Source of the DNA: Halomonas sp. | Lineage (GTDB): Bacteria > Pseudomonadota > Gammaproteobacteria > Pseudomonadales > Halomonadaceae | DNA length: 64,000 nt | Reading direction: 5' to 3' | NCBI RefSeq assembly: GCF_017983445.1 | Contig: NZ_JAGOBJ010000006.1 | Coordinates: 62,001 to 126,000 of the forward strand | In this document: positions 26,943 through 35,605 of the stretch, in pieces | How the letters are laid out: each line of letters starts with the position of its first letter | How positions within the stretch are numbered: the first letter of the stretch is position 1 | Program-made: the position numbers and the translations under genes | The notes under the pieces: model-generated | The model's input: the letters and a program-made list of their open reading frames with translations, nothing else | Databases searched by the model: none | Told to the model about the DNA's origin: nothing

Positions 26943-26956
26943 TGGGAACGTTCCCA
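26943..26956. promoter_or_regulatory. candidate LacI-family operator
   Basis: Perfect 14-bp palindrome TGGGAACGTTCCCA with the central CG typical of LacI/GalR operators. It lies 20-39 bases before the start of the LacI-type gene and so could autoregulate the whole kdg operon. Confidence 0.68.
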
Positions 26957-26981
26957 TTTTATCGTTAGACGGATAATGATC

Positions 26982-28013
26982 ATGCCCGCTCCCCCACCCC
27001 GCGCCACGCTTATCGAAGTCGCCAAACTGGCGGGCACTTCCAAGACCAGCGTGTCGCGTTTTTTTGGCCCAGAGCGCGAGCGGCTAACGCCCAAGCTTCA
27101 AACGCGCATTGCAAAAGCCGCCGATACCTTGGGCTACCAGCCCAACTTGATGGCGCGGGGCCTTAAAGGCGGTGGTTCGCGTCTACTGGGAATGCTGGTA
27201 GCCGACATCCGTAATCCTTTTTCAGTCGCCGTTGTTCACGGGGTGGAACAGGCCGCTCGTGCGCACGGCTATTCATTGATCGTTTGCAATACTGATAACG
27301 ACCCAAGACAAGAGCAGCAGCATTTACGCCTGCTGTCGGCCTACCAGGTAGAGGGCTTGATTATTAATGCTTCCGGACAGCCTGAAGCACAGCTACAGGC
27401 AATAAGGCGCAGCGGGGTGCCACTGGTACTGCTTGACCGCGATATTCACCAGCTCGACGCTGCGGTGATTGGACTTGATAACGCCTTGGCCATTGATATG
27501 GCGCTGGAGCATTTGGTGGAGCAAGGGTATCGATCAATTCTCTATGCCAGTGAGCCACCTGATTACGCCAGCGCCCGCCAAGAGCGACTGCAGCGCTTTA
27601 CTCAACAGACAGCAACCTTAGGCATAAACGGCCAGACGTTGATACTGAACAATGCAGTGGATCACACGCAAACGTTAAACGCATTTGCCAGGCGTTCTGT
27701 TTCAGCTCCAGGGGCGGTGCTATGCGCTAACGGTAACATCACGCTCGCTATGACACGCATTTTTCAAAAGCAGGGAATCGCCATAGGCCCCACCGGTTTA
27801 ATGGGCATTGATGAGCTGGAGTGGTGTGAGCTGATAACCCCCGGCATAACTACCCTGGCCCAGCCTACTAATGATATCGGCCAGGCTGCGGTCAGCTGTT
27901 TGCTCAACCAGCTTAACGGTTCAGCGCCGGTATCACCCACACGTTACCGCCACGCTCCGCGCTTACAAGTACGCGGCAGCACAACCCCTGAGCACGAACC
28001 AAGACACGCTTAA
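26982..28013 (+). CDS. LacI-family regulator of the 2-keto-3-deoxygluconate operon
   Basis: 343-residue repressor-type protein with an N-terminal LacI helix-turn-helix (ATLIEVAKLAGTSKTSVSRFF) and hinge (LGYQPNLMARGLKGGGSRLLGMLVADI), then a periplasmic-binding-protein-like effector domain (NPFSVAVVHGVEQAARAHGYSLIVCNT, VEGLIINASG, GLMGIDELEW). I start at 26982 or, equally possible, 26976; any start upstream would include the palindromic operator. It heads an operon with kdgK, so a KDG-type effector is likely by analogy with KdgR repressors of the LacI class. Confidence 0.86.
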   Translation: MPAPPPRATLIEVAKLAGTSKTSVSRFFGPERERLTPKLQTRIAKAADTLGYQPNLMARGLKGGGSRLLGMLVADIRNPFSVAVVHGVEQAARAHGYSLIVCNTDNDPRQEQQHLRLLSAYQVEGLIINASGQPEAQLQAIRRSGVPLVLLDRDIHQLDAAVIGLDNALAIDMALEHLVEQGYRSILYASEPPDYASARQERLQRFTQQTATLGINGQTLILNNAVDHTQTLNAFARRSVSAPGAVLCANGNITLAMTRIFQKQGIAIGPTGLMGIDELEWCELITPGITTLAQPTNDIGQAAVSCLLNQLNGSAPVSPTRYRHAPRLQVRGSTTPEHEPRHA

Positions 28014-28029
28014 ACAAGAGAATAACGCT

Positions 28030-28998
28030 ATGGCACATGCAACAACCTCCTCCCCTCAAATACTTACCTTTGGCGAAGCCATGACCATGCTGGTGGCCGA
28101 TTTACCAGGCGACTTGGCTGACGTAGACCGCTTTCATCGCCGTTTGGCAGGCGCCGACAATAACGTTGCCATTGGCCTCTCGCGCCTGGGTTTTCACGTT
28201 GGCTGGTTGAGCCGGGTAGGCAGCGATAGCCAGGGCCGCTTTATCAAGCAGACCTTGAAAGCCGAAGGTATCGATGACCGATACATTCACCTGGATGCGC
28301 ACCACCCCACCGGACTGATGTTCAAGGAGCGCGCCGAGGGTGGCGCCGACCCACGGGTTGAGTATTTCAGGCGCGGTAGTGCCGCCAGCCATCTAAGCGT
28401 TGAAGATGCCGCTTCCATCGACTTTAAGTCGCTCACTCATCTGCATGCTACCGGTATTACCCCTGCGCTTTCTGAAAGCGCCCTGGAATTAACCCGTCAC
28501 TTGATGCAGAAGGCACGCGAAAGTGGCGCCAGCATTTCCTTTGACCCTAACTTGCGCCCGTCACTTTGGCCCAGCGAAGCCGTCATGCGTGATACCTTGA
28601 ATGAGCTGGCAAGTCTTGCTGATTGGGTACTGCCAGGGCTTTCTGAAGGGCAGCTTTTAACCGGTTGCGAATCACCCGAAGCGATTGCCGATTTTTACCT
28701 CGCTCGGGGGGCCAAGGCCGTTATCATCAAGCTGGGGCCAGAGGGCAGCTATTATCGCGGCACGCTAAGTGGTCAGTTGGAGAGTTTTATCGTGCCAGGC
28801 CAAGCGGTCGCCAACGTTGTAGATACCGTAGGTGCCGGAGACGGCTTTGCCGTGGGAGTGATTAGCGCGCTGCTGGATGGCCTTAGCCCACAGCAGGCCC
28901 TCAATCGCGGTAACCTAGTAGGCGCCCAGGCCATTCAGGTAGTGGGTGATATGGAAGGTTTGCCCACAAGAGATAAGCTGCGTGAGCTCGAGCAGTAA
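28030..28998 (+). CDS. kdgK: 2-keto-3-deoxygluconate kinase
   Basis: PfkB-family sugar kinase of 322 residues that phosphorylates KDG to KDPG, the Entner-Doudoroff intermediate. Marks are ILTFGEAMTML at the start, GADNNVAIGLSRLG, PTGLMFKER, SFDPNLRPSLWP, and the anion-hole/catalytic motif DTVGAGDGFAVG near the C-terminus. The start at 28030 follows AAGAGA and lies 16 bases after the LacI gene stop. A KDPG aldolase is not in this window. This gene is the convergence point for the uxaA and uxuA products. Confidence 0.9.
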   Translation: MAHATTSSPQILTFGEAMTMLVADLPGDLADVDRFHRRLAGADNNVAIGLSRLGFHVGWLSRVGSDSQGRFIKQTLKAEGIDDRYIHLDAHHPTGLMFKERAEGGADPRVEYFRRGSAASHLSVEDAASIDFKSLTHLHATGITPALSESALELTRHLMQKARESGASISFDPNLRPSLWPSEAVMRDTLNELASLADWVLPGLSEGQLLTGCESPEAIADFYLARGAKAVIIKLGPEGSYYRGTLSGQLESFIVPGQAVANVVDTVGAGDGFAVGVISALLDGLSPQQALNRGNLVGAQAIQVVGDMEGLPTRDKLRELEQ

Positions 28999-29048
28999 AA
29001 TCTGTTAACGTTTCACTCAATAAAAACATCAACACAACAGGAGACAAG

Positions 29049-30026
29049 ATGAAAAAGAATATCATGGTAATGGGTCGACTCAGTGCCTCTCAGCAAGAAG
29101 AGCTCGCACAACACTTTACGTTACTGGAGCATTCAGGATCACTGGATCTGACCCAGCCGGGTGTGGCTGAGGTACTTTCCAAAGCCCACGGCATTATCGG
29201 CTCCGGGCTACCTATCACTCCCGAATTACTGGACGCAGCGCCTGACCTTGAAGTTATTTCGACCGTCTCGGTGGGTTACGACAGCATCCCTGTGGATGAG
29301 TTGACCAAGCGCGGCATCATGCTGTGCAACACCCCCGATGTGCTCACCGAAACCACGGCGGATATTGGCTTTGCGCTTATTATGGCCGCTGGCCGACGCA
29401 TGATCGAGCTTGCGGAAGTGGTCAAACAAGACAAATGGAAATCGAGTATCGGTCCTGAATTATTCGCCAACGATGTACACGGCAAAACGCTCGGCATGGT
29501 CGGATTTGGCCGTATCGGTGCAGCGATTGCCCGACGCGGCGCCCTGGGCTTTGGCATGCCGATTCTCTACTCCAACGCCTCACCGAAGCCTGAACTTGAA
29601 AAAGAGCTGGGTGCAACACGCTGTGAACTAGACACGCTTTTGGCAGAATCCGATTATGTATGTATTACCGTGCCACTCACCCAGGAAACGGAAAAGCTGA
29701 TTGGCAAGCGTGAATTCTCATTGATGAAGCCCTCAGCGGTTTTCGTCAATATCGCACGCGGTAAAGTGGTTGATGAAGCGGCCCTGATTGAGGCCTTGGA
29801 AAACGATACGATTCGAGCGGCGGGTCTCGACGTATTCGAGCAGGAGCCCCTTCCCACCTCATCACCGCTTCCCCATATGCATAACGTGGTCGCATTACCG
29901 CATATTGCCTCGGCCACCCATGAAACCCGCCAGGCAATGGCCCAACGCGCCGTGGATAATATTCGTTTAGCGCTCCAGGGTGAGCGTCCGATCAATGTGG
30001 TTAACGAAACGGTGCTTAATGAATAA
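29049..30026 (+). CDS. D-isomer-specific 2-hydroxyacid dehydrogenase (GhrB/2-ketogluconate reductase type)
   Basis: 325-residue NAD(P) dehydrogenase of the D-2-hydroxyacid family. The cofactor motif GMVGFGRIGAAIARRG lies around 155-170 and the catalytic Arg-Glu-His set appears in NIARGKVVDEAA, VFEQEPLP and LPHIASAT. E. coli GhrB-like enzymes reduce glyoxylate, hydroxypyruvate and 2-keto-gluconate; in this sugar-acid operon a 2-ketoaldonate is the most plausible substrate. An AGGAGAC element precedes the ATG. The 3' end overlaps the HAD gene by eight bases. Confidence 0.85.
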   Translation: MKKNIMVMGRLSASQQEELAQHFTLLEHSGSLDLTQPGVAEVLSKAHGIIGSGLPITPELLDAAPDLEVISTVSVGYDSIPVDELTKRGIMLCNTPDVLTETTADIGFALIMAAGRRMIELAEVVKQDKWKSSIGPELFANDVHGKTLGMVGFGRIGAAIARRGALGFGMPILYSNASPKPELEKELGATRCELDTLLAESDYVCITVPLTQETEKLIGKREFSLMKPSAVFVNIARGKVVDEAALIEALENDTIRAAGLDVFEQEPLPTSSPLPHMHNVVALPHIASATHETRQAMAQRAVDNIRLALQGERPINVVNETVLNE

Positions 30027-30708
30027 TCCGCTCGCAGCGTCTGCCCCGCTTTGCCTGCTGTTTGATTGCGATGGCACATTAGTTGATAGCGAAATTCTGC
30101 TCGCCGAGGTGCTTGGCGAAGTCCTGCCTGAGTTCGGTTTGCCGTTTTCAGCCCGACAATATATGGAAGAATTCCGCGGCATTCGCTTTTACACCATCGT
30201 GCAAATGCTTGAAGAGCGCTTTGGCGTCTTGGTAGAAGATCAATTTCCTAAGCTTGAAGCACAAATGCGCGCCCGTATGGAGGCGCGCATGCGCGCGGAA
30301 CTTGAACCGATAGCGGGCATTCCTGAAGTACTGGCAGCCTTGAGCGCCTACCCCAAGGCGGTCGTATCCAATGGGCCAGAGAAAAAAATTCGCTGTGCGC
30401 TTGAAAGCACGCGCCTAACGCAGCACTTCGGGGAGCAAATCTTCAGCGCATATACGCTCAATGTGTGGAAGCCTGACCCCGCGCTCTACCTTCAGGCAGC
30501 CTCAGCAATGGGTTACGCCCCCGGGCAATGCATCGTGATCGACGATGCCGCCGTGGGTGTGGAAGCCGGCTTGGCAGCGGGTATGCACGTCATCCATATC
30601 AACCATTTCCCTGAAGAGGAAGCCACGCCCAAAGGCGCGATTGGTATACAGCATGCCCATGAACTACCTGACGCGATTGCCCGCCTTGGCACCGCAGTCA
30701 CTATGTAG
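30019..30708 (+). CDS. HAD-family sugar phosphatase (YieH/beta-PGM-like)
   Basis: 229-residue HAD subfamily I phosphatase. Motif I is LLFDCDGTLVDSE (Asp16, Asp18), motif II VVSNGP, motif III around the KPDPALYLQAA lysine and motif IV VIDDAAVGVEAG. The resemblance is to 6-phosphogluconate phosphatase-like and sugar phosphatases of the YieH/YniC group. The start at 30019 overlaps the dehydrogenase stop by eight bases, implying coupling. A phosphatase beside a KDG kinase may prune misphosphorylated sugar acids, but this is inference. Confidence 0.82.
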   Translation: MNNPLAASAPLCLLFDCDGTLVDSEILLAEVLGEVLPEFGLPFSARQYMEEFRGIRFYTIVQMLEERFGVLVEDQFPKLEAQMRARMEARMRAELEPIAGIPEVLAALSAYPKAVVSNGPEKKIRCALESTRLTQHFGEQIFSAYTLNVWKPDPALYLQAASAMGYAPGQCIVIDDAAVGVEAGLAAGMHVIHINHFPEEEATPKGAIGIQHAHELPDAIARLGTAVTM

Positions 30709-30776
30709 CACGAAACATGTAAGGCGCTGATACAACCATCTTGTTGAAATGCCTGGCCGTTGAAGGGAGTAATACG

Positions 30777-31529
30777 ATGAAACTATTTTCGCTGCACGGC
30801 CAGGTCGCCATGGTGACCGGTTGCAATAAAGGGCTCGGGAAAGGTATCGCTCTGGCGATGGCGCAAGCAGGCGCGGATATCGTCGGCGTTAACCGCCGCC
30901 CTGCCAATGATACGAAACAGCAGGTCGAAGCGTTGGGTCAGCGCTTTTACGCGGTTGAGGCGGAGCTTGGTCATCACGCGCCAAGCGAGATCGTAAGCCA
31001 GGCCATCACACAAGCGGGCAAGCTGGATATCCTGGTCAACAACGCTGGCATCATCCGTCGGGCGCCAGCCATCGAGTTTTCTGAAGAAGACTGGGACTCG
31101 GTGCTCGACGTCAACTTGAAGGCCGCGTTCTTTCTAGCCCAACACGTCGCCAAGCATCTTATTGAACGCCAGGCGCCCGGCAAGATTGTCAATATCGCTT
31201 CACTGCTCTCTTTCCAGGGCGGCATTCGCGTACCCTCCTACACCGCCAGCAAGAGCGGGCTTCTAGGCCTCACTCGCCTACTGGCCAACGAGTGGGCCGC
31301 CCACGATATCAACGTGAATGCAATCGCCCCTGGATACATGGCAACCGATAACACCCAAGCGCTGCGCGACGACCCAGAGCGTCATGACGAAATACTCGGC
31401 CGTATTCCGGCTGGCCGATGGGGAACGCCTGACGATCTGGCGGGCGCAGTCATCTTTTTGTGCTCTGACGCAGCCCGTTACGTTCATGGCCACACGCTAG
31501 CCGTGGATGGTGGTTGGCTTGCGCGCTAG
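30777..31529 (+). CDS. kduD: 2-deoxy-D-gluconate 3-dehydrogenase (KduD)
   Basis: SDR of 250 residues interconverting 2,5-diketo-3-deoxygluconate-type intermediates and KDG in uronate and pectin/alginate catabolism. Motifs: VAMVTGCNKGLGKGIALAMAQ, LVNNAGIIRRAPAIEF, VNIASLLSF and the catalytic YTASKSG; the last segment VHGHTLAVDGGWLAR is typical. GAAGGGAG precedes the ATG. No kduI isomerase is in the window. It is the last gene of the LacI operon, and its stop overlaps the stop of the convergent D-serine dehydratase-like gene. Confidence 0.85.
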   Translation: MKLFSLHGQVAMVTGCNKGLGKGIALAMAQAGADIVGVNRRPANDTKQQVEALGQRFYAVEAELGHHAPSEIVSQAITQAGKLDILVNNAGIIRRAPAIEFSEEDWDSVLDVNLKAAFFLAQHVAKHLIERQAPGKIVNIASLLSFQGGIRVPSYTASKSGLLGLTRLLANEWAAHDINVNAIAPGYMATDNTQALRDDPERHDEILGRIPAGRWGTPDDLAGAVIFLCSDAARYVHGHTLAVDGGWLAR

Positions 31530-32734
31530 AAGCAGGTAGTCAAATGCTCTTTAACGTTTAAGTCATTATCGACTAACAACAGCTGGCGCCATTTATCGAA
31601 CGTTAAACAGGGGTGAGAGGCGCCAAACGCAACAATATCACCCACCTCTACATCCAGAGCCTCATTGGGAAGCCGCACGAACGTGTGCTGATCCATGATA
31701 TTCGTCACTTCCCAATCATCCACCGACAACAGCTGTTCAGGGGTACCGGCTTCCCTGTAGCGACGCAGGGCAATGGGTAACTGATCATGGCCGATATCGC
31801 GCTTGCCTAATGCGATGATGGCAAGTCCCGGTTCAGGAAGCGACTGTACCTGTGCAAAGACCTCCAGGGCAGGCTCAAGGCCTTCCGGCAAATCAGGCCG
31901 ACGCGCAAGTACGGCGGATTGCGCCTCACGATACAGTCCATGGTCGTGAACTACGTAACACCCTGGGCGTAATACAGCTGTAAACTGACCTTGAAGCGGC
32001 GCTCCTTCAAAAGCTTCTGCAATCACGTCATACCAGGCAGAACCCGATGCCGTCACTATGGGCTCAGGTTCTGAAAAGCGCTTTGCAGTCTCAAGCTCTA
32101 CCGCCACATCCACTAGATGTTTGGCGTAAGCACGAATCCCCGCTTCCGGATCAGCGCCGTGTACAACGCCTTCATAGCCTTCCAACCCCGCCAGTGAAAG
32201 CGCGGGTTCTTCAGAAATAGTTTCGGCCAGAGAAAGTACCTGTTGCTGAGTACGGCAGCCACACCTTCCTCCCGGGACACCTACCTCAATCAAAACCGGT
32301 AATACCAAGCCTCGCTTGGCAAAAAAGCGCCCAAGCTGGCGTACGTTTTCCTGGCTATCCACAACACAGTAAAATGTCGCCCCTTGTTCTATAAGGCCAG
32401 CGACAATGGCCATATTCGCCTGCCCCACCAACTGGTTAGCCATCAGTAACCGAGTGATGCCATGAGTAAAGGCTGCACGGCACTGTGGTGCCGTCGCCAA
32501 GGTAATCCCCCATGCGCCCGCCTGCAGCTGACGATGAAAAAGCGCTGGCGTCATCGTGGTTTTACCATGGGGCGCCAAACGAGCGCCGTGGGCTTCCGCA
32601 AAACGCTGCATCCACGCCACGTTATGCTCGAGCGGACCTTCATGCACCACGGCTGCAGGCAGGCTGACGCCCGCCAATAGGTTAGGGCCTAGCTCCACGC
32701 TGCCTTTATCTACCGCTAATGCCATTGTTTGCAT
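31526..32734 (-). CDS. PLP-dependent D-serine/D-threonine dehydratase-like enzyme (DSD1 family)
   Basis: 402-residue fold-type III PLP enzyme of the DSD1/D-threonine aldolase family. The PLP lysine is Lys58 in RLAPHGKTTMTP, and the C-terminal zinc site residues His-x-Cys occur in GASHPCLTFDKW, as in eukaryotic D-serine dehydratase. These enzymes deaminate D-serine or D-threonine to a 2-oxo acid and ammonia via an enamine/imine. It is divergent from an RpiR-N-acyl-D-amino-acid deacylase-ridA-symporter unit, which fits D-amino-acid breakdown. Aldolase activity on D-threonine cannot be excluded. Confidence 0.8.
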   Translation of the reverse strand: MQTMALAVDKGSVELGPNLLAGVSLPAAVVHEGPLEHNVAWMQRFAEAHGARLAPHGKTTMTPALFHRQLQAGAWGITLATAPQCRAAFTHGITRLLMANQLVGQANMAIVAGLIEQGATFYCVVDSQENVRQLGRFFAKRGLVLPVLIEVGVPGGRCGCRTQQQVLSLAETISEEPALSLAGLEGYEGVVHGADPEAGIRAYAKHLVDVAVELETAKRFSEPEPIVTASGSAWYDVIAEAFEGAPLQGQFTAVLRPGCYVVHDHGLYREAQSAVLARRPDLPEGLEPALEVFAQVQSLPEPGLAIIALGKRDIGHDQLPIALRRYREAGTPEQLLSVDDWEVTNIMDQHTFVRLPNEALDVEVGDIVAFGASHPCLTFDKWRQLLLVDNDLNVKEHLTTCF

Positions 32735-32775
32735 GTACCCGTCTCCTAAAGATTTCAGCGCACTTAGTTACATCA

Positions 32776-32822
32776 ATGTTAGTTATTTTCACGAATATTG
32801 ACTTTGAGATAGAAACTAACAT
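32776..32822. promoter_or_regulatory. candidate operator of the RpiR-type regulator
   Basis: Perfect 9-bp inverted repeat ATGTTAGTT (32776-32784) and AACTAACAT (32814-32822), with 29 bases between, and a further TTAGTT at 32764. It lies in the 122-base gap between the divergent D-serine dehydratase-like and RpiR genes. Confidence 0.5.
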
Positions 32823-32856
32823 ATTTTTTAAACAAGGCAACCATCAGGAGTTCACG

Positions 32857-33720
32857 GTGAGCCAGGAAATAGACATTTTGTCTCGAATAACCACTGACTT
32901 TAATACGCTTCGCGACGCTGAACGAAAAGTCGCCGAGCTTATTTTTGCTGACATTGATTTTGTCACCGAATCAAGTATCGGTGATATCGCCCAGCGCGCC
33001 GGAGTGAGTGACGCTAGCGTCACTCGCTTTGCACGCGCTATCGGCTGTACGAACGTGCGCGACTTAAAAACCCGCCTGACGAAAGCCTTAGGCGCGGGAC
33101 GCCGGTTTATTCAGGAAGCCACGCCCGAAGACGGCTCCAGCGTGGTGTATGACATTGCAACCCAGACGTTGGCGCTCAACCGCGACTTGCTCGCCCAGGC
33201 GGATGTGGCAGGCGCCGTTGAACAGCTTGATAACGCACGCCAGATACTCGTTTTTGGCGCGGGTGGCGGCTCAAGCATCCTTTCCCAGGAATTTCAGTTT
33301 CGCCTGGTGCGCCTTGGATATGCCGTCTGCGCCTATCCCCAGGCACTCTTGCCCCGCATGGTGGCGTCAACGCTTGAGCCCGATGACGTAGTAGTCGTTC
33401 TCTCCGTAACCGGCTACACCCCGGAGATGGTGGAGTCGGCGCAGATTGCCAAGCAGTACGGCGCCAAGGTCATCGCTATCACCGCCATGAATTCGCCACT
33501 CGCTTTTACATCAGACATTGTGCTCCCCATTACCTCGCGGGAAACCGACTTTATTTACCACCCTTCGGCTTCACGCTACGCCATGCTCGCCGTTATCGAC
33601 GTATTAGCACTTGAGCTGGCCATGCGACACCGCGAGCGCTCACGTACCAAGTTGCGCAGACTCAAGCTGAGTCTGGATGACCATCGCGGTGGTGATAACC
33701 GCCAGCCATTAGGAGACTAA
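32857..33720 (+). CDS. MurR/RpiR-family transcriptional regulator
   Basis: 287-residue regulator with an N-terminal RpiR helix-turn-helix (AERKVAELIFADIDFVTESSIGDIAQRAGVSDAS in outline; VTRFARAIG follows) and a C-terminal SIS sugar-isomerase domain (ILVFGAGGGSSILSQEFQFRLVRLG, VVVLSVTGYTPEMVESAQIAKQYGAKVIAITA). Start at a GTG (32857) with CAGGAG seven bases ahead; ATG codons farther upstream lie within the operator region and give non-protein-like sequence. It stops one base before the deacylase ATG region, so it is first in that operon. RpiR proteins often sense phosphosugars, but the neighbours here are D-amino-acid enzymes. Confidence 0.85.
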   Translation: MSQEIDILSRITTDFNTLRDAERKVAELIFADIDFVTESSIGDIAQRAGVSDASVTRFARAIGCTNVRDLKTRLTKALGAGRRFIQEATPEDGSSVVYDIATQTLALNRDLLAQADVAGAVEQLDNARQILVFGAGGGSSILSQEFQFRLVRLGYAVCAYPQALLPRMVASTLEPDDVVVVLSVTGYTPEMVESAQIAKQYGAKVIAITAMNSPLAFTSDIVLPITSRETDFIYHPSASRYAMLAVIDVLALELAMRHRERSRTKLRRLKLSLDDHRGGDNRQPLGD

Positions 33721-33721
33721 G

Positions 33722-35209
33722 ATGGTTTACGACTTATTAATTCGTAATGCCAACGTGCTAGATGGCTCTGGCACCCCGCATTTTCGTGCGGATGTTGCTA
33801 TTCAAGGCGAACGTATTTGCGCTATTGGCGCTATGCCTAATGCAACGGCTACCACCGTGATCGATGCTGAAGAGCGCTATTTGGCCCCTGGCTTTATTGA
33901 TGTCCACACTCACGATGATACCAATGTCATTCGTACGCCCGAGATGCTGCCAAAGCTCACCCAGGGCGTTACCACGGTAGTGGTAGGTAACTGTGGTATC
34001 AGCGCAAGCCCCGTAACTCTTACCGGCAACGTCCCCGATCCAATGAACTTACTGGGTAACCTTGAAGATTTTCGTTACCCAGGCTTCGCGGATTATGCCA
34101 ATGCGGTAGACGCCGCCAAGCCGAGCATTAATGTCGCGGCCTTGGTGGGGCACACCAGTTTGCGCAGCCAGGTAATGGACAACTTTGCCCGCCCGGCCAG
34201 CGCCGATGAAATCTCCGCCATGGAGGTTCTGCTACGCCAAGCACTCGATGAAGGCGCTTTGGGACTTAGCTCGGGGCTTGCTTATCGTAATGCGATACAT
34301 GCGCCAACCACTGAAATGGCGCCATTGGTGGCAGCGGTTGGAAAATCAGGTGGCGTATATACCACTCACCTTCGCAATGAGTTTGCAGGGCTACTGGAGG
34401 CCATGGATGAAGCGTTCACAACCGCTCGGAATGGTCAGGTTCCTTTAGTCATTTCGCATCTGAAATGCGCAGGCGCGGGCAACTGGGGAGGCGCAGGCCA
34501 GGCACTGAGTAAACTTGAAGTAGCTGCCCAGCATCAACATACCCACTGCGACTGCTACCCCTATACGGCAGGATCCTCGACCCTGGACCTTGGCCAGGTA
34601 ACGGATGAAATCGAGATCACGATCACCTGGTCAGAACCTCATCCCGAGCAGGCGCGCCGCCCTCTAAAAGACATCGCGGCCGACTGGCAGTTGTCGCTTC
34701 TGGACGCCGCCAGAAAGTTACAGCCTGCAGGGGCGGTTTACCACAACATGAGCGAAGCGGATATGCAGCAAGTGCTGGCACATCCGCTCTCCATGGTGGG
34801 CTCCGACGGCCTGCCTAATGACCCGCATCCACACCCGCGGCTATGGGGCGCCTTTCCACGGGTACTGGCCCACTACAGCCGCGATTTAAATCTCATGCCG
34901 CTTGCAGAAGCGGTGCGCAAGATGACCAGCCTTTCAGCGGCCAACTTTGGTTTAACGGATCGCGGCGTCATACGCGTCGGCGCCTATGCAGATCTCACCC
35001 TTTTTGATCTTGAGGTGCTGGAAGATACAGCCAGTTACGAGGCCCCCATCGCGGCGGCTAAAGGCATCGATATGGTCGTAGTGAATGGCAACCTTGCCTA
35101 TTACCAGGGCGCTATCACCGACCAGCGCTCAGGACGAATGTTACGCCGCACTGAGCGTATTGTTCAAAATCCCCCTCTCTCTCAACCCAAACAGGAGAAA
35201 ACATCATGA
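33722..35209 (+). CDS. N-acyl-D-amino-acid deacylase
   Basis: Zinc amidohydrolase-fold enzyme of 495 residues that removes the acyl group from N-acyl-D-amino acids. Family motifs are in place: DLLIRNANVLDGSG at the N-terminus, VHTHDDTN with the metal His62 and His64, the bridging Cys in VVVGNCGISASP, YTTHLRNEF, VISHLKCAG and SDGLPNDPHPHPR with the catalytic Asp. It follows the RpiR gene by one base and overlaps ridA by four bases (ATGA). It probably produces the D-amino acid for the PLP enzyme encoded divergently. Confidence 0.88.
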   Translation: MVYDLLIRNANVLDGSGTPHFRADVAIQGERICAIGAMPNATATTVIDAEERYLAPGFIDVHTHDDTNVIRTPEMLPKLTQGVTTVVVGNCGISASPVTLTGNVPDPMNLLGNLEDFRYPGFADYANAVDAAKPSINVAALVGHTSLRSQVMDNFARPASADEISAMEVLLRQALDEGALGLSSGLAYRNAIHAPTTEMAPLVAAVGKSGGVYTTHLRNEFAGLLEAMDEAFTTARNGQVPLVISHLKCAGAGNWGGAGQALSKLEVAAQHQHTHCDCYPYTAGSSTLDLGQVTDEIEITITWSEPHPEQARRPLKDIAADWQLSLLDAARKLQPAGAVYHNMSEADMQQVLAHPLSMVGSDGLPNDPHPHPRLWGAFPRVLAHYSRDLNLMPLAEAVRKMTSLSAANFGLTDRGVIRVGAYADLTLFDLEVLEDTASYEAPIAAAKGIDMVVVNGNLAYYQGAITDQRSGRMLRRTERIVQNPPLSQPKQEKTS

Positions 35210-35598
35210 GTATTACCCGATATGGCACCGAAGGCGGCGTAGGAACCGGCGGTCAGAAACTGCCCTTTGCTCGCGCCGTAGAGGCAGGCGGCTGGCTGTA
35301 TGTCTCTGGCCAGACACCGATGACCGACGGTGAAGTTGTTGAAGGCGGCATTGTCGAGCAGACCCGCCTGGCATTCGACAACTGTCTAGCCATCATGCAC
35401 GAGGCTGGTTACGGCGTTGAGGATGTTGTTCACGTAACGACCGTCCTAACGGATGCGCGTTACTTCACCTCTTTCAATAAGGTATTCAAGGAGATATTTG
35501 GCGACAACCCACCGGCACGTATCTGCAGCGTTCAAGACCTGGTAGTGGATTGCAAGGTCGAGGTTGACGTGAAGTGCTTCCGCGCTGATCGCGTTTAG
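35206..35598 (+). CDS. ridA: RidA family enamine/imine deaminase
   Basis: 130-residue RidA (YjgF/YER057c/UK114) protein, usually trimeric, which hydrolyses reactive 2-aminoacrylate-type enamines and imines released by PLP dehydratases. Visible family marks: YVSGQTPMTDGEVVEGGIVEQTRLAFDN, VEDVVHVTTVLTD, FNKVFKEIFGDNPPARICSVQDLV with the substrate-carboxylate Arg (PARICS), and the conserved Glu. It overlaps the deacylase by four bases. Having it in the same operon as a D-amino-acid pathway fits protection from the dehydratase intermediates. Confidence 0.9.
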   Translation: MSITRYGTEGGVGTGGQKLPFARAVEAGGWLYVSGQTPMTDGEVVEGGIVEQTRLAFDNCLAIMHEAGYGVEDVVHVTTVLTDARYFTSFNKVFKEIFGDNPPARICSVQDLVVDCKVEVDVKCFRADRV

Positions 35599-35605
35599 CT
35601 ATCAC

